Source: Thauera butanivorans NBRC 103042
Lineage (GTDB): Bacteria; Pseudomonadota; Gammaproteobacteria; Burkholderiales; Rhodocyclaceae
Assembly (NCBI RefSeq): GCF_001591165.1
Contig: NZ_BCUG01000011.1
Coordinates: 62,001 to 126,000, forward strand
DNA: 64,000 nt
Reading direction: 5' to 3'
Positions 32,282 to 43,649 of this stretch are shown in pieces; position 1 is the first letter of the stretch, and every line of letters begins with the position of its first letter. A model generated the notes under the pieces. The model was not told the origin of the DNA and ran no database searches. It saw only the letters and a program-made list of their open reading frames with translations. Both the position numbers and the translations under genes were made by a program.

Positions 32282-33664
32282 CTACTCCGCCGGCACCGAC
32301 CACCCGCCGCCGAGCGCAGCAACCAGTTGCACGCTGGCCTGCAGCCTGTCGCGGGTGATGTCCAGCGCGTTGCGGCGGGCGGCGAGGGTGCCGTTCTGCG
32401 CCACCACCACCTCGAGGAAGGACACCTGGCCGGCGCGGTAGCGGTTGGTCACCAGGCGTTCGTTTTCCTCGGCCAGCGCCACCACGCGGGCCTGCTGGGC
32501 GGCGCGGGCCTCGAGGGCGCGCAGGCTGGCGAAGGCGTCCTCGGTTTCCTGCAGCGCGGCCAGCACCGCTTCGCGCCAGGCTTCGGCGGCGGCGTCGTGC
32601 GCGGCGCGGGCGTCGTCCAGCGTCGCCGCGCGGGCGCCGCCGTCGAACAGCGTCGCCGCCAGCGTTGGGCCGAGCGCCCAGACCCGGTTGGGCGCCTCGA
32701 ACCAGTCGGCGAAGGAGCCGGAGCGGTAGCCGCCGGACAGGCCCAGGGTCAGGTCGGGCAGCCAGGCCGCCTGGGCGACGCCGATGCGGGCGTTGGCCGC
32801 GGCGACGCGGCGCTCGGCCACCACCAGGTCGGGGCGGCGGGCGAGCAGTTCGCCCGGCAGTGCCGACGGCACGGCGGGTAGCGCCAGCAGGCTGCCGTCG
32901 GCTTCGATGCCGAAGCTGGAGGGCGGCTGGCCGGCGAGCACCGCGATGGCGTTCTCGGCCATCGCGCGCTGGTCGACGAGTTCGAGCAACTGGGCGCGCA
33001 CGCCTTCGAGCTGGTTTTCGGCCTGCACCACGTCGGCGCGCGCGATCATGCCGGCCTCGTACTGGTTCTGCGTGAGCTGCAGCGAGCGGGTGTAGGCCGC
33101 CTCGGTCTGCAGCAGCAGCTCGCGCTGCAGGTCGAGCACCCGCAGGCGGATGTAGGACTGAGCCAGGCTGGCCTGCAGCGACAACCGCAGCGCGGCCAGG
33201 TCGGCGGCCGAGCCGGCCAGTTCGGCTTCGCCGGCTTCGACCGCGCGCCGCACCCGTCCCCACAGGTCGGGGATCCAGCTCACCGACAGGCCGCCGTCGT
33301 AGCTGTTGGCCACGCCGTCGGCCGTGCCGCTGCGCCGGGCCGAGAGCTCGGCGCCCACCGTCGGTGAAAAGCCGGCGCGGGCGCCGCGCAAGGCGGCTTC
33401 GGCCTGGCGCAGACGCGCGGCGGCCTGCGCCATTCCCGGATTGGCGGCTTCCAGCTCGGCGATCAGGGCGTCCAGCGTGTCGTCGCCGTAGGCTTTCCAC
33501 CAGTTGCCGTCTTCGAGCAGCGGAGTCCGCACCGTCTGCCAGCCGGCGTCGTGCTTGAAGGTCTGCGGCATCGCGGGCAGTTCCGGCGCGCGGTAGTCGG
33601 GCCCGACTGCGCAGCCGGTCAGGACGAAGGCGGCGGAGAGGGAGCAGAGCGTGGTCAGGCGCAT
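32282..33664 (-). CDS. Outer membrane efflux lipoprotein (NodT/OprM family)
   Basis: Trimeric outer-membrane channel of a tripartite efflux pump. It has 460 residues with a lipoprotein signal peptide ending in the lipobox LTGC (C18), then AVGPDYRAPELP as in NodT-type channels. Two OEP repeats follow (about 50-240 and 270-455). It is the last gene of the leftward operon, after the adaptor and two RND pumps, and corresponds in position to OpmB. Confidence 0.93.
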   Translation of the reverse strand: MRLTTLCSLSAAFVLTGCAVGPDYRAPELPAMPQTFKHDAGWQTVRTPLLEDGNWWKAYGDDTLDALIAELEAANPGMAQAAARLRQAEAALRGARAGFSPTVGAELSARRSGTADGVANSYDGGLSVSWIPDLWGRVRRAVEAGEAELAGSAADLAALRLSLQASLAQSYIRLRVLDLQRELLLQTEAAYTRSLQLTQNQYEAGMIARADVVQAENQLEGVRAQLLELVDQRAMAENAIAVLAGQPPSSFGIEADGSLLALPAVPSALPGELLARRPDLVVAERRVAAANARIGVAQAAWLPDLTLGLSGGYRSGSFADWFEAPNRVWALGPTLAATLFDGGARAATLDDARAAHDAAAEAWREAVLAALQETEDAFASLRALEARAAQQARVVALAEENERLVTNRYRAGQVSFLEVVVAQNGTLAARRNALDITRDRLQASVQLVAALGGGWSVPAE

Positions 33665-33725
33665 GGCGGGAAAGGCGGAGGAAGGGATGAGCGGTCCGAG
33701 GCAGCGACGGCGAAACGCCCGCCCC

Positions 33726-33763
33726 CCTTGGCCGGGCGTCCCTTGTCGGGCGCCCGGCCAAGG
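33726..33763. repeat. Intercistronic hairpin before the outer-membrane channel gene
   Basis: CCTTGGCCGGG and its reverse complement CCCGGCCAAGG flank a 16-base loop in the 136-base gap between the second RND gene and the channel gene. With no T-run it may stabilise or attenuate the message; that is inference. Confidence 0.55.
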
Positions 33764-33800
33764 GAGAGGAGGCGGCTGGAGCGGGAAAGGCTGCTGTTCT

Positions 33801-36800
33801 TCATGGCGTTACCGTCCCGACCGCAGCGCGCTTGCGCAGCACGCGCAGCCGCAGGCGGTCGAGGCCGAGGTAGACCACCGGCGTGGTGTACAGCGTCAGC
33901 AACTGGCTGACCGCCAGGCCGCCGACGATGGCGATGCCGAGCGGCTGGCGCAGCTCCGAGCCTTCGCCGACGCCGAGCAGCAGCGGCAGGGCGCCGAGCA
34001 GGGCGGCGAGGTTGGTCATCAGGATGGGGCGCAGGCGCAGCAGCGCGGCGCGCTCGATCGAGGCGCGCGGCGACAGGCCGAGCCGGCGCTCGCCGTCGAT
34101 GGCGAAATCGATCATCAGGATGGCGTTCTTCATCACCACGCCGATCAGCAGGAACAGGCCGAGCAGCGCGATCAGGCTGAACTCGGTGCCCGACAGCATC
34201 AGCGCCAGCAACGCGCCGATGCCGGCCGAGGGCAGCGTGGACAGGATCGTCAGCGGATGCAGCGTGCTTTCGTACAGGATGCCGAGGACGAAATACACCG
34301 TCACCAGCACCGCCAGGATCAGCAGCGGCTGCGACTGGCTGGTCTGCCCCAGGGTCTGGGCCGAGCCGCCGTGGCGGACGAACAGCGCGGACGGCATCAT
34401 CAGCTTCGCCACCGCCTCGTCGATCGCCTGCATCGCCTGTTCCGGGCCGACGCCGGGTGCCAGCGCGTAGTCGACGCCTTCGACGGCGTACTGCTCCTTG
34501 TGCGACACGCGGTCGTTGCTGAGGCTGTGGCGGTAGCGGGTGAAGGCCGACAGCGGCACGCGCTGGCCGTCGGCGGTCACCACCTGCAGCTCGTCGAGCA
34601 CGCCGGCGTGCTCGGTGTAGCGCGGGTCGAGTTCCATCACCACGCGGTACTGGTTGAGGCTGTCGTACAGCGTCGCGACCTGGCGCTGCGAGAAGGAGTT
34701 GTTGAGCACCGAGCCGATCATGCGCATGTCCACGCCCAGGCGCTGGGCGGCTTCGCGGTCGACGTCGATGCTCAGCTGCTGCGTGCCTTCGTCGCGGTAG
34801 CCGTTGACGTCGACGAGCTCGGGCAGATCCTCCATCGCCCGGGTCAGGCGAACCGCCCACTGCTTCAGCATCTCGGTCTCGGGCGACATCAGCAGCACCG
34901 TGTAGTCGCTGGTGTTGAAGGGCGGATTGAGCTGGATGTCCTGGTCGACGTGCATGAACAGCATGCCGCCCGGCACCTTGGGCGCGCTGGCGCGCAGGCG
35001 GTCGATGACCTCGCGGGCGCTGGCGTCGCGCTCGGCGCGCGGCTTGAGCTTGACCATCAGCCAGGAGTTGCTGATGCCGCCGGTGCCGCCGCTGGTGCCG
35101 ACGACGTCCTCGACCGCCGGGTCGGACAGGATGTGCTGGCGGTAGACGTCGATCTTGGGCTGCATCAACTGGAAGGAGAAGCCGTCGTCGCCGCGCACCA
35201 TGCCGCGCAGCTGGCCGGTGTCCTGTTCCGGCAGCGTGCCCTTGGGAATGGCGACGTACAGCCAGACGTTGCAGGCGATCACCGCGCTCAGCAGCAGCAG
35301 CACGATGACGCCGTGGCGCAGCGCCCAGCCCAGGCTGGCCGCGTAGCCGCGCTGCAGGGTGGCCGACAGGCGGCTGCTGAGGGCCGCCAGGCGCCCGCCG
35401 CCGCGTTCCTCGCGCGGGCGCAGCAGATGGGCGCACAGGCTGGGCGTCAACGTCAGCGACACGGCGAGCGACACCAGGATCGCGGCGGCGAGGGTGACGA
35501 CGAACTCGCGGAACAGGCGCTCGAGCACGCCGCCCATGAACAGCACCGACAGGAACACCACCACCAGCGAGACGTTCATCGCCAGCAGCGTGAAGCCGAC
35601 TTCGCCCGCGCCTTTCAGCGCCGCGCGGTAGGGGCGCATGCCGTCGGCGATGTGGCGCTCGATGTTCTCCAGCACGACGATGGCGTCGTCCACCACCAGG
35701 CCGGCGGCGACGATCAGCGCCATCAGCGACAGGTTGTTGAGCGAGAAGCCGTAGAAGTACATCGCCACGAAGGCGCCGATCAGCGACACCGGCACCGCCA
35801 GGCTCGGGATCAGCGCGGCGCGGCCGTCGCCGAGGAAGGCCCACACCACCGCGATCACCAGTCCGGCGGCGATCAGCAGCGTGAACTGCGCTTCGGCCAG
35901 CGTGGCGCGGATGCCGGGGCTGCGATCGACCACCACCCGCATCGCCGTGTCGGCCGGCAGCAGCGCCTGCAGCATCGGCATCTGTGCGCGGATGGTGTCG
36001 ACAGTGGCGACGATGTTGGCGTCGGGCTGGCGATAGACCTGCAGCAGCACCGCCGGGTCGTGGTTGTGGAAGCCGCTGCTGTAGCGGTTCTCGGTGCTGT
36101 CGCTGACGGTGGCGACGTCGCCCAGCCGCAGCACTGCGCCGTCGCGGTAGCGCACGATCAGTTCGCGGTAGTCGTCGGCGGTGCGCAGGCTGTCGCTGGT
36201 GCCGACGCGCCAGCGCAGATCACCCTCTTCGAGCACGCCGAGCGGCTCCAGCGCGTTGGCGGCGGAGATCGCCGTGCGGATGTCGTCGAGCGCGATGCCG
36301 TGATGGGCGAGCATGCCGGGATTGAGCTGCACTCGCACCGCCGGCAGCGCCGAGCCGCCGACGGCGACTTCGCCGACGCCTTCGATCTGGGCGATCTTCT
36401 GCGCGATGATGGTCGCCGCCAGGTCGTACAGCCGGCCGGGCGACAGGCTGGGCGAGGACAGCGCGATCACCATCACCGGCGAGCGGGTCGAGTTGACCTT
36501 GCGGTAGCCGGGGTTGCCCGGCATGCCGGCCGGCAGCTGGCCGCGCACCGCGTTGATCGCCGCCTGCACGTCGCGCGCGGCGGCATTGATGTCGCGGTCG
36601 AGGTCGAAGCGCAGCCGCACCCGGCTGGCGCCCTGGCTGCTGGACGAGGTGAGCTCGGTGACGCCGGCGATGCTGCCGAGCGCGCGTTCGAGCGGTGTCG
36701 CCACGTTCGCCGCCATGCTTTCCGGGCTGGCGCCGGGCAGGTTGGCGGTGACCTCGATCTGCGGGAACTCCACCTCGGGCAGCGGCGCCACCGGCAGCAG

Positions 36801-36890
36801 CCGGTAGGCGAGCAGGCCGCACAGCACCAGCGCGATCGCGAGCAGGCAACTCGCCACCGGCCGGCGGATGAAGGCGCGCGCCAGGTTCAT
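33801..36890 (-). CDS. mdtC: RND efflux pump permease, MdtC-like
   Basis: Proton-driven inner-membrane drug exporter. It has 1029 residues starting [20 protein letters not shown], with the RND twelve-segment plan, [20 protein letters not shown] and [20 protein letters not shown]. The second in a tandem of RND genes following an adaptor is the MdtABC/MuxABC layout, in which the two permeases form a heterotrimer. The frame is open further upstream, but homology begins at the ATG at 36890, which overlaps the first permease's stop by four bases. Confidence 0.92.
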   Translation of the reverse strand: MNLARAFIRRPVASCLLAIALVLCGLLAYRLLPVAPLPEVEFPQIEVTANLPGASPESMAANVATPLERALGSIAGVTELTSSSSQGASRVRLRFDLDRDINAAARDVQAAINAVRGQLPAGMPGNPGYRKVNSTRSPVMVIALSSPSLSPGRLYDLAATIIAQKIAQIEGVGEVAVGGSALPAVRVQLNPGMLAHHGIALDDIRTAISAANALEPLGVLEEGDLRWRVGTSDSLRTADDYRELIVRYRDGAVLRLGDVATVSDSTENRYSSGFHNHDPAVLLQVYRQPDANIVATVDTIRAQMPMLQALLPADTAMRVVVDRSPGIRATLAEAQFTLLIAAGLVIAVVWAFLGDGRAALIPSLAVPVSLIGAFVAMYFYGFSLNNLSLMALIVAAGLVVDDAIVVLENIERHIADGMRPYRAALKGAGEVGFTLLAMNVSLVVVFLSVLFMGGVLERLFREFVVTLAAAILVSLAVSLTLTPSLCAHLLRPREERGGGRLAALSSRLSATLQRGYAASLGWALRHGVIVLLLLSAVIACNVWLYVAIPKGTLPEQDTGQLRGMVRGDDGFSFQLMQPKIDVYRQHILSDPAVEDVVGTSGGTGGISNSWLMVKLKPRAERDASAREVIDRLRASAPKVPGGMLFMHVDQDIQLNPPFNTSDYTVLLMSPETEMLKQWAVRLTRAMEDLPELVDVNGYRDEGTQQLSIDVDREAAQRLGVDMRMIGSVLNNSFSQRQVATLYDSLNQYRVVMELDPRYTEHAGVLDELQVVTADGQRVPLSAFTRYRHSLSNDRVSHKEQYAVEGVDYALAPGVGPEQAMQAIDEAVAKLMMPSALFVRHGGSAQTLGQTSQSQPLLILAVLVTVYFVLGILYESTLHPLTILSTLPSAGIGALLALMLSGTEFSLIALLGLFLLIGVVMKNAILMIDFAIDGERRLGLSPRASIERAALLRLRPILMTNLAALLGALPLLLGVGEGSELRQPLGIAIVGGLAVSQLLTLYTTPVVYLGLDRLRLRVLRKRAAVGTVTP

Positions 36891-39800
36891 GCGCGCGCGT
36901 CCGCGGCGGCCGTGTCCGGCTGTGCCGCGCGTCCGCCGGTCAGGCGGTCGAAGAACAGATAGACCACCGGCGTGGTGAACAGCGTCAGCACCTGGCTGAC
37001 CAGCAGGCCGCCGACCATGACGACGCCGAGCGGCTGGCGCAGTTCGGCGCCCGAGCCGCCGGCCAGCATCAGCGGCAGCGCGCCGACCAGCGCCGCCAGC
37101 GTGGTCATCAGGATGGGGCGGAAGCGCAGCAGCGCGGCGCGGCGGATGGCGTCGTGCGGCGCCATGCCGAGCTTGCGCTGCGCATCGAGGGCGAAGTCGA
37201 CCATCATGATGCCGTTCTTCTTGACCAGGCCGATCAGCAGCACGATGCCGATCACCGCCACCAGGTCGAGCGGCCGGCCCGACAGGTGCAGCGCGGCGAG
37301 CGCGCCGACGGTGGCCGAGGGCAGCGTGGACAGGATGGTGATCGGGTGGATGGTGCTTTCGTACAGCACGCCGAGCACGATGTACATCGTCACCACCGCC
37401 GCCAGGATCAGCCACAAGGTGTTGCCGAGCGAGGCGCGGAAGGCTTCGGCCGCGCCCTGGAAGCGCATTTCCACCGCCATCGGCAGGTCGATTTCGCCGC
37501 GCACCGTTTCGATCGCCGCCACCGCTTCGCCGAGCGAGGCGCCCGGCGCCAGGTTGAAGGACAGCGTCGCCGCCGGGAACTGGCCCTGGTGCGAGATCGC
37601 CAGCACCGCCGGGCGCAGCGAGATGCGCGCCACCGTCGACAGCGGCACCGGCCCGCCGGCGGCCGGGATGTAGGTGCGCTCCAGCGCCTCGGGGCCGACC
37701 GCGTGGCGCGGATCGACCTCGAGCACGATGCGGTACTGGTTGGCGTGGGTGAACAGCGTGGCGATCTGGCGCTGGCCGTAGGCGGTGTGCAGCGCACCGA
37801 TCACCTGCGCGGCGCTGACGCCCAGGCGGGTCGCGGCGTCGCGGTCGATCTCGACCCGGGCCTGCACGCCGCCGCGCTGCAGGTCGGAAGCGACGTCAGC
37901 CAGCTCCGGGCGCTGGCGCAGTGCCGTCACCATGGCGTCGACCCAGGCCGCCAGTTCGTCCTCGTCCGGCGTGGACAGCGTGAACTGGTACTGGGTGCGG
38001 CTGATGCGGTCCTCGATCGACAGTTCCTGCACCGGCTGCATCCAGGCTTCGATGCCTTCGACTGCGGTGAAGCGCTCCGCCAGCCGCTGCATGATCTCCG
38101 CCACGCCGTCGCGCTCGCCGTGCGGGTGCAGGTTGATCAGCATGCGCCCGCTGTTGAGCGTGGTGTTGCTGCCGTCGACGCCGATGAAGGACGACAGGCT
38201 CTGCACCTGCGGATCGGCCATCGCCACCCGCGCCAGCGCCTGCTGGCGTTCGGCCATGGCGCTGAAGGACACGGTCTGCGGCGCCTCGGTGACGACCTGG
38301 ATCACGCCGCTGTCCTGCACCGGGAAGAAGCCCTTGGGCACGGTGACGTAGAGCAGTGCGGTCAGCGCCAGCGTGCCGAGCGTGACCAGCAAGGTGGCGG
38401 TCTGGTGGCGCAGCACCCAGTCGAGCCATACCGCATAGCGGTCGATGACGCGGTCGAGGAAGCCATTGCCGCTTTCCTCATGTCCTGCCGTGTCGCCGAG
38501 CATGCGCGCGCTCATCATCGGCGTCAGCGTCAGCGATACCACCAGCGAGATCATGATCGCCACCGCCAGCGTCACGGCGAACTCGTGGAACAGCCGGCCG
38601 ACCACGTCGCCCATGAACAGCAGCGGGATCAGCACCGCGATCAGCGAGATGGTCAGCGACACCAGCGTGAAGCCGATCTCGGCAGCGCCCTTCAGCGCGG
38701 CCTGCATCGGCGAGGCGCCGGCCTCGCGGTGGCGGGCGATATTCTCCAGCATCACGATGGCGTCGTCGACGACGAAGCCGGTGGCGATGGTCAGCGCCAT
38801 CAGGCTGAGGTTGTTCACCGAGAAGCCGGCGAGATACATGACGCCGAAAGTGCCCACCAGCGACAGCGGCACCGCCACGCTCGGGATCAGCGTCGCGCTC
38901 GCGCGGCGCAGGAACAGGAAGGTCACCAGCACCACCAGGCCGACGGCGAACACCAGCTCCTTCTGCACGTCGCGCACCGAGGCGCGGATGGACAGCGTCC
39001 GGTCGGTCAGCATCGCCACATCGACCGCCGCCGGCAGCGTCGCGGTGAGCTGCGGCAGCAGCTCGCGCACGCGGTCGGCCACTTCGATGACGTTGGCGCC
39101 CGGCTGGCGCTGGATGTTGACCAGCACCGCCGGTGCATCGACCGGTTCGGCGCAGGCGCCGTCTGCATCGCTGGCCAGGCAGTATCCGGCCCAGGCGGCG
39201 AGGAAGCGGTCTTCCGCGCCCTGTTCGATGGTGGCGATGTCGCCCAGGCGCAGTGGCGCGCCGTTCGACCAGGTGACGATCAGATTGCGATATTCCTCGA
39301 CCGACTTGATCTGGTCGTTGGCTTCGACCATGACGAAGCGGTGCGGGCCGTCCAGGCTGCCCTTGGGTTGGGTGGAGTTGGCCGCCACCAGCGTGCTGCG
39401 GATGTCCTCCATGCTCAGGCCGTGGGCGGCGAGCGCCTGCGGATTGACCTGCACCCGCAGCGCCGGGCGCTGGCCGCCGGCCAGGCTGACCATGCCGACG
39501 CCGGGCAACTGCGCCAGCTTCTGCGCCATGCGGGTGTCGACCATGTCGTACACCTCGGGCAGCGGCAGCGCCGCCGAGGACACCGCCAGCGTCACGATCG
39601 GCGCGTCGGCGGGATTGACCTTGCGGTAGATCGGCGGCGTCGGCAGGTCGCTCGGCAGCAGGTTGGCGGCGGTGTTGATCGCCGCCTGCACTTCCTGCTC
39701 GGCCACGCCCAGATCGACGCTGAGGCCGAACTGCAGGGTGATCGCCGAGGCGCCGCCGGAGCTGGTCGAGCTCATCTGCTTGAGCCCCGGGATCTGCCCC

Positions 39801-40012
39801 AGGCGGCGCTCCAGCGGCGCGGTGATGGTGCGGGCCGTCACCTCGGGACTGGCGCCCGGGTGGAAGGTGAACACCTGGATGATCGGGTAATCGACCTGGG
39901 GCAGCGCCGCCACCGGCAGCAGCCGCCACGCCAGCAGGCCGGAGATGACGAGCGCGAGCATCAGCAGCGTGGTCGCCACTGGCCGCTCGATGAAGGGGCG
40001 GGAGATGTTCAT
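36887..40012 (-). CDS. mdtB: RND efflux pump permease, MdtB-like
   Basis: First of the two RND permeases, 1041 residues, starting [20 protein letters not shown]. Conserved features include [18 protein letters not shown] in the porter domain, [12 protein letters not shown] in transmembrane helix 4 and [20 protein letters not shown] near the end. It probably forms a mixed trimer with the following permease, as in MdtBC, exporting bile salts, novobiocin-like or other amphipathic compounds; the actual substrate is not known. Confidence 0.92.
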   Translation of the reverse strand: MNISRPFIERPVATTLLMLALVISGLLAWRLLPVAALPQVDYPIIQVFTFHPGASPEVTARTITAPLERRLGQIPGLKQMSSTSSGGASAITLQFGLSVDLGVAEQEVQAAINTAANLLPSDLPTPPIYRKVNPADAPIVTLAVSSAALPLPEVYDMVDTRMAQKLAQLPGVGMVSLAGGQRPALRVQVNPQALAAHGLSMEDIRSTLVAANSTQPKGSLDGPHRFVMVEANDQIKSVEEYRNLIVTWSNGAPLRLGDIATIEQGAEDRFLAAWAGYCLASDADGACAEPVDAPAVLVNIQRQPGANVIEVADRVRELLPQLTATLPAAVDVAMLTDRTLSIRASVRDVQKELVFAVGLVVLVTFLFLRRASATLIPSVAVPLSLVGTFGVMYLAGFSVNNLSLMALTIATGFVVDDAIVMLENIARHREAGASPMQAALKGAAEIGFTLVSLTISLIAVLIPLLFMGDVVGRLFHEFAVTLAVAIMISLVVSLTLTPMMSARMLGDTAGHEESGNGFLDRVIDRYAVWLDWVLRHQTATLLVTLGTLALTALLYVTVPKGFFPVQDSGVIQVVTEAPQTVSFSAMAERQQALARVAMADPQVQSLSSFIGVDGSNTTLNSGRMLINLHPHGERDGVAEIMQRLAERFTAVEGIEAWMQPVQELSIEDRISRTQYQFTLSTPDEDELAAWVDAMVTALRQRPELADVASDLQRGGVQARVEIDRDAATRLGVSAAQVIGALHTAYGQRQIATLFTHANQYRIVLEVDPRHAVGPEALERTYIPAAGGPVPLSTVARISLRPAVLAISHQGQFPAATLSFNLAPGASLGEAVAAIETVRGEIDLPMAVEMRFQGAAEAFRASLGNTLWLILAAVVTMYIVLGVLYESTIHPITILSTLPSATVGALAALHLSGRPLDLVAVIGIVLLIGLVKKNGIMMVDFALDAQRKLGMAPHDAIRRAALLRFRPILMTTLAALVGALPLMLAGGSGAELRQPLGVVMVGGLLVSQVLTLFTTPVVYLFFDRLTGGRAAQPDTAAADARA

Positions 40013-40026
40013 CGCTGGAGAGTCGT

Positions 40027-41343
40027 TCAGCCGCCCGGGCGCGGGCCGCCGGGGGAGCCAGAGCTGGCGGCCGGCGTTCCGGGGGCTCCAGCACCAGCAG
40101 AGGGTGCGCCCGATGGTCTCGTGCCCGCAGCCGGCCCGCCGGCTCCCGGTGCGCCGGGTGCCCGTATGCCGCCTTCCATGCTGCCGTCACTGTCGGCCAG
40201 GATCACGTTGCTGCCTTCGCGCAGGCGGTCCAGCCCCTCGAGCACGACCTGCTCGCCGCCTTCGAGGCCGTCTTCCACCACCACCTTGACGCCGTCCGAG
40301 GCGCCCAGCGCCACCGGGCGGATGTTGGCCTTGCCCCCGTTGATGACGTAGACGTAGCTGCCCCTGGAGCCGAACTGCACCGAATCGGCGGGGATCGTCA
40401 CCGCATCCTGGATGCTGCGCACCGCGAGGCGGACATTGACGAACTGGTTCGGGAACAGGGCGTCGTCGGCATTGGCGAATTCGGCTTTCAGCCGCACCGT
40501 GCCGGTGGCGGTGTCGATCTGGTTGTCGAAGGTGCGCAGCACGCCGCTGGCGATCGGCTTGCGGTCGTCGCGGTCCCAGGCTTCCACTTCCAGGCTGCGG
40601 CCGCGCGCCATTTCCTCGCGCACCGTCGCCAGGTCGCGCTCGGGCACGGTGAACATCACCGCGATCGGGCGGGTCTGGACGATGCTGACGATACCCTCGC
40701 TGTCGCCGCTGGAAATCAGGTTGCCGGCATCGACCCGGCGCAGGCCGACGCGGCCTTCGATCGGCGCCTCGATGCGGGTCCAGCCGAGCTTCAGGCGGGC
40801 ATCGTCGACCTGGGCCTGGTTCGACTTCAGCGTGCCGCGCAGCTGATTGACCAGCGCTTCCTGGGCTTCGACCTGCTGGCGGGCGATCGAATCCTGCTCG
40901 AACAGCAGGCGGTAGCGGGCGAGCTCGGTTTCGGCGTTCTTGAGCTGGGCCTGGTTCTGCTGCAACTGGCCTTCGGCCTGGGCGAGGCCGACGCGGTAGG
41001 GCGCGGGGTCGATCTCGGCCAGCAGCGCCCCCTTGCGCACCCGGTCGCCTTCGTTGAAGGCCAGCCTGATCAGCTCGCCATCGACGCGGCTGCGCACCGT
41101 GACGCTGGCCAGCGGCGTGACCGTGCCGATCGCGCGCAGGCGCACGTCCAGTTCACCGCGTTCGGCGGGTACGGTCTTGACCGGCACCGGACCGCCCCAG
41201 CCCATCATCGGCCGTGGCGGCCCCGAAGGGGCGGAGGTTTGCGCCGCGGGGCGCAGGAAGTACCAGGTGGCCGTGGCCGCCGCGACGACTGCGGCCAGCA
41301 GCAAGAGGCGCGATCGCCCCTTGGGTGACGAAGTGGAAGGCAT
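40027..41343 (-). CDS. mdtA: Efflux membrane fusion (adaptor) protein, MdtA-like
   Basis: Periplasmic adaptor that joins the RND permeases to the outer-membrane channel. It has 438 residues: an N-terminal membrane anchor (about 12-30, [18 protein letters not shown]), barrel-sandwich hybrid halves ([20 protein letters not shown]), an alpha-hairpin (about 120-185), and a beta-barrel domain with [15 protein letters not shown]. The C-terminal 50 residues are an odd Gly/Ala/Pro-rich low-complexity tail. It is first in the operon, 14 bases before mdtB. Confidence 0.93.
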   Translation of the reverse strand: MPSTSSPKGRSRLLLLAAVVAAATATWYFLRPAAQTSAPSGPPRPMMGWGGPVPVKTVPAERGELDVRLRAIGTVTPLASVTVRSRVDGELIRLAFNEGDRVRKGALLAEIDPAPYRVGLAQAEGQLQQNQAQLKNAETELARYRLLFEQDSIARQQVEAQEALVNQLRGTLKSNQAQVDDARLKLGWTRIEAPIEGRVGLRRVDAGNLISSGDSEGIVSIVQTRPIAVMFTVPERDLATVREEMARGRSLEVEAWDRDDRKPIASGVLRTFDNQIDTATGTVRLKAEFANADDALFPNQFVNVRLAVRSIQDAVTIPADSVQFGSRGSYVYVINGGKANIRPVALGASDGVKVVVEDGLEGGEQVVLEGLDRLREGSNVILADSDGSMEGGIRAPGAPGAGGPAAGTRPSGAPSAGAGAPGTPAASSGSPGGPRPGG

Positions 41344-41429
41344 GGGTTCGGGAAAGCGCGTGCTGCGCGGCGGCGTTCCCGGAACGGAGCGCCGGAATTG
41401 CCTGAAAAGGAATTGATTGGGATTTCAAG

Positions 41430-41473
41430 TGAGATTCGTTCTCAAGTATAAAAGGGGCGGCGCGTCCTCTCAA
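41430..41473 (-). promoter_or_regulatory. Efflux operon promoter with overlapping operator
   Basis: On the minus strand -35 TTGAGA (41473-41468) and -10 TATACT (41450-41445) are spaced by 17 bases. Directly after the -10, TGAGA-ACGAA-TCTCA (41444-41430) is a perfect inverted repeat covering the expected transcription start. This is a classic repressor position, for example for a TetR- or MarR-type regulator. No regulator gene lies next to the operon. Confidence 0.65.
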
Positions 41474-41567
41474 GCTGAACGGGGGGTTTGACGCGATTTC
41501 TGTGACCGGATTCCCTTGCAGCCGGGATTTTCTATTGAGCCGGTCTTCAATCAGACCGTTCTTACTG

Positions 41568-41675
41568 CGTCAGGCGGTTGACGGGTTTCGCCACGTTCCA
41601 CCTGCGCGACCCAACGCGTTCTGCCGTCACCGATTCGTGGGTTGGTAGGATGGGTAGAGCAACGCGAAACCCATC
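41568..41675. repeat. Dispersed inverted repeat, GTAGGATGGGTAGAGC family, copy 2
   Basis: GTAGGATGGGTAGAGC at 41645-41660 is identical to the 16-mer arm at 2585. The inner motif CGGGTTTCGCC lies near 41580, and CGAAACCCATC ends the element. The remaining part of the 340-base mdtA-mak gap holds only the efflux promoter and no gene. Confidence 0.65.
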
Positions 41676-41683
41676 TCATGGCT

Positions 41684-42577
41684 TCATGCCGGCCACAGCC
41701 ACGCCGCGCCGCGCACGCCCGAGGCGTCGCCATGCCGGGCCGGCACCAGCCGCGTGGCGATGCAGTCGGAAAAGACGAAGGGCGCCCACAGCGCGGGGAC
41801 GTTCGTATACAGGCGCTCGATGCGCGACAGGCCGCCGCCGAGCACGATCACATCCGGATCGAGCAGGTTGATCACCCCGGCCAGCGCACGCGCCAGGCGC
41901 TGTTCGTAGCGCCGCAGGGTGGCGTCGCAGTCGGGGTCGTGGTTCGCCGCGGCGACGATCGCGGCGGCGCCGAGCGTATCGCCGTGGCGCCGGGCGTGGT
42001 CGGCCGCCATGCCGGGGCCGGACAGCCAGGTTTCGATGCAGCCGCTGCGACCGCAATAGCAGGCGGGTAGCGGCAGTTCGTCGGCGGTGGGCAGCGGCAG
42101 CGGGTTGTGCCCCCATTCGCCGGCGACGCCGTTCACGCCATTCAGCAGCCCGCCGCGGACGACGATGCCGCCGCCCACGCCGGTGCCCAGGATCACCGCG
42201 AACACCACCTCCGCACCCGCGCCGGCGCCATCGGCGGCCTCGGACATCGCCAGGCAGTTGGCGTCGTTGGCCATGCGTATCGGGCGGCCGAGCAGGGCTT
42301 CGAGGTCCTGCTGCAGCGGCTGGCCGTTCAGGCAGGTGGAATTGGCGTTGCGCATGCGGCCGCTGCGCGGTGAGGCCGAACCCGGCGTGCCGATGCCCAC
42401 CGTGGCGCTCATGCCGACGTGCGCTTCGGCTTCACTGACCAGATCGGTGATGGCCTGCAGCGTGGCGGGATAGTCGCCCTGCGGCGTCGGCACGCGGCGG
42501 CGAAAGCGTTCGCAGCCGCGCTCGTCGAGGGCGACGAGCTCGATCTTGGTGCCGCCCAGATCGATGCCGACGCGCAT
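41684..42577 (-). CDS. mak: ROK family fructokinase
   Basis: ATP-dependent sugar kinase of the ROK family, closest in motif content to Escherichia coli Mak (fructokinase). It has 297 residues: the phosphate-binding MRVGIDLGGTKIELVAL, catalytic Asp in MANDANCLAMSEA, GTGVGGGIVV, and the zinc-binding GHNPLPLP with CYCGRSGCIETWLSGPG. DPDVIVLGGG and the ending SGVRGAAWLWP also match Mak. It lies 12 bases downstream of the carbonic anhydrase gene and may be cotranscribed. Confidence 0.9.
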   Translation of the reverse strand: MRVGIDLGGTKIELVALDERGCERFRRRVPTPQGDYPATLQAITDLVSEAEAHVGMSATVGIGTPGSASPRSGRMRNANSTCLNGQPLQQDLEALLGRPIRMANDANCLAMSEAADGAGAGAEVVFAVILGTGVGGGIVVRGGLLNGVNGVAGEWGHNPLPLPTADELPLPACYCGRSGCIETWLSGPGMAADHARRHGDTLGAAAIVAAANHDPDCDATLRRYEQRLARALAGVINLLDPDVIVLGGGLSRIERLYTNVPALWAPFVFSDCIATRLVPARHGDASGVRGAAWLWPA

Positions 42578-42589
42578 GGCGCGCAGCGC

Positions 42590-43237
42590 TCAGATCAGCC
42601 GTTCGACCGCGCTGCGATACAGCTCCAGCGCTTCGTCGCGGCTGCCGGCGCTAAGGCCGAGGTTGTTCACCAGGCCGTTGTCCAGGCTGTAGCACCACGC
42701 ATGCACGGTCACGTTCTGGCCGCGCTGCCAGGCTTCGCGCAGCACCGAGGTCTGGCACACATTGACCACCTGGTGGATGGCATTGAGTTCGCACAGCCGG
42801 TCGAGCCGGACGTCGGCGTCGTCGATCTGCGCCAGGCGCTCGGTGTGGCGGTCGCGCACGTCCTGTACGTGGCGCAGCCAGTTGTCGGTAAGGCCGGTGC
42901 GGTTGTCGTTGAGCGCCGCCTTGACCCCGCCGCAGCCGTAGTGGCCGACCACCAGGATGTGCTTCACGCGCAGCATCTCGACCGCGTAGTGGATCACCGA
43001 CAGGGCGTTGAGATCAGTATGGACGACGACGTTGGCGACGTTGCGATGGACGAAGACCTCGCCCGGCGCCAGCCCGATGATCTGGTTCGCCGGCACGCGG
43101 CTGTCGGAACAGCCGATCCACAGATACTCGGGCGACTGCTGGTTGACCAGGCGGGAGAAGAACTCCGGGTCCTCGGCCTGCATGCGTTCGGACCAGGCCT
43201 TGTTGTTGGCGAAGAGGTGTTCGATGGATTGAGGCAT
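42590..43237 (-). CDS. can: Beta-class carbonic anhydrase
   Basis: Zinc enzyme interconverting carbon dioxide and bicarbonate. It has 215 residues starting MPQSIEHLFANNKAWSERM; zinc ligands and the Asp-Arg dyad are in LWIGCSDSRVP and VVGHYGCGGVKAAL, as in the E. coli housekeeping Can. AAGGA precedes the ATG at 43237. The open frame reaches 43387, but those residues have no family match. Confidence 0.95.
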   Translation of the reverse strand: MPQSIEHLFANNKAWSERMQAEDPEFFSRLVNQQSPEYLWIGCSDSRVPANQIIGLAPGEVFVHRNVANVVVHTDLNALSVIHYAVEMLRVKHILVVGHYGCGGVKAALNDNRTGLTDNWLRHVQDVRDRHTERLAQIDDADVRLDRLCELNAIHQVVNVCQTSVLREAWQRGQNVTVHAWCYSLDNGLVNNLGLSAGSRDEALELYRSAVERLI

Positions 43238-43649
43238 GAAAATCCTTGGATCGCGCGCTTGCGCAGTAGGCGCGATTGTGAAGGACAACCCGGGATCGGA
43301 ACAGTGGGCAGGGTGTTGCGGCCGCGCGGAAAGCCTGCATCCCATGCTGGCGCTGAGCGCCGTGCTTTGTCTCGAATGCAGGACCATGATGTGGCCCCAG
43401 CCGCCGCACTGCCAACTTCTTCACACCTGATTCGATAGGCATAGCTCGATACTTATGCCGGAAACGGACGGTCGTGCCGGAATGGCTTGAGAAGGTCACG
43501 GGCCTGGATTGGCATCGTTGGTGACGATGCTGAATTTACGGAGATGGGATGCTGCAGTATTAGTGTGAGCAGGATGATATGTGGATTCTGTCTACTCATT
43601 TACTGGCCCGTTCCGTCTACTACAACTGTTATATTCCACGAGGCGATTG
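43238..43649. other. Spacer with junction between core and AT-rich insert
   Basis: About 410 bases. The first part, upstream of can, is GC-rich and holds a small inverted repeat (ATCGCGC against GCGCGAT, about 43251-43276). From about 43500 base composition drops sharply, marking the start of the foreign insert. A GTTATATT near 43628, 22 bases before the first cassette gene, is a possible but weak cassette junction. No attI site or integrase was found. Confidence 0.5.
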
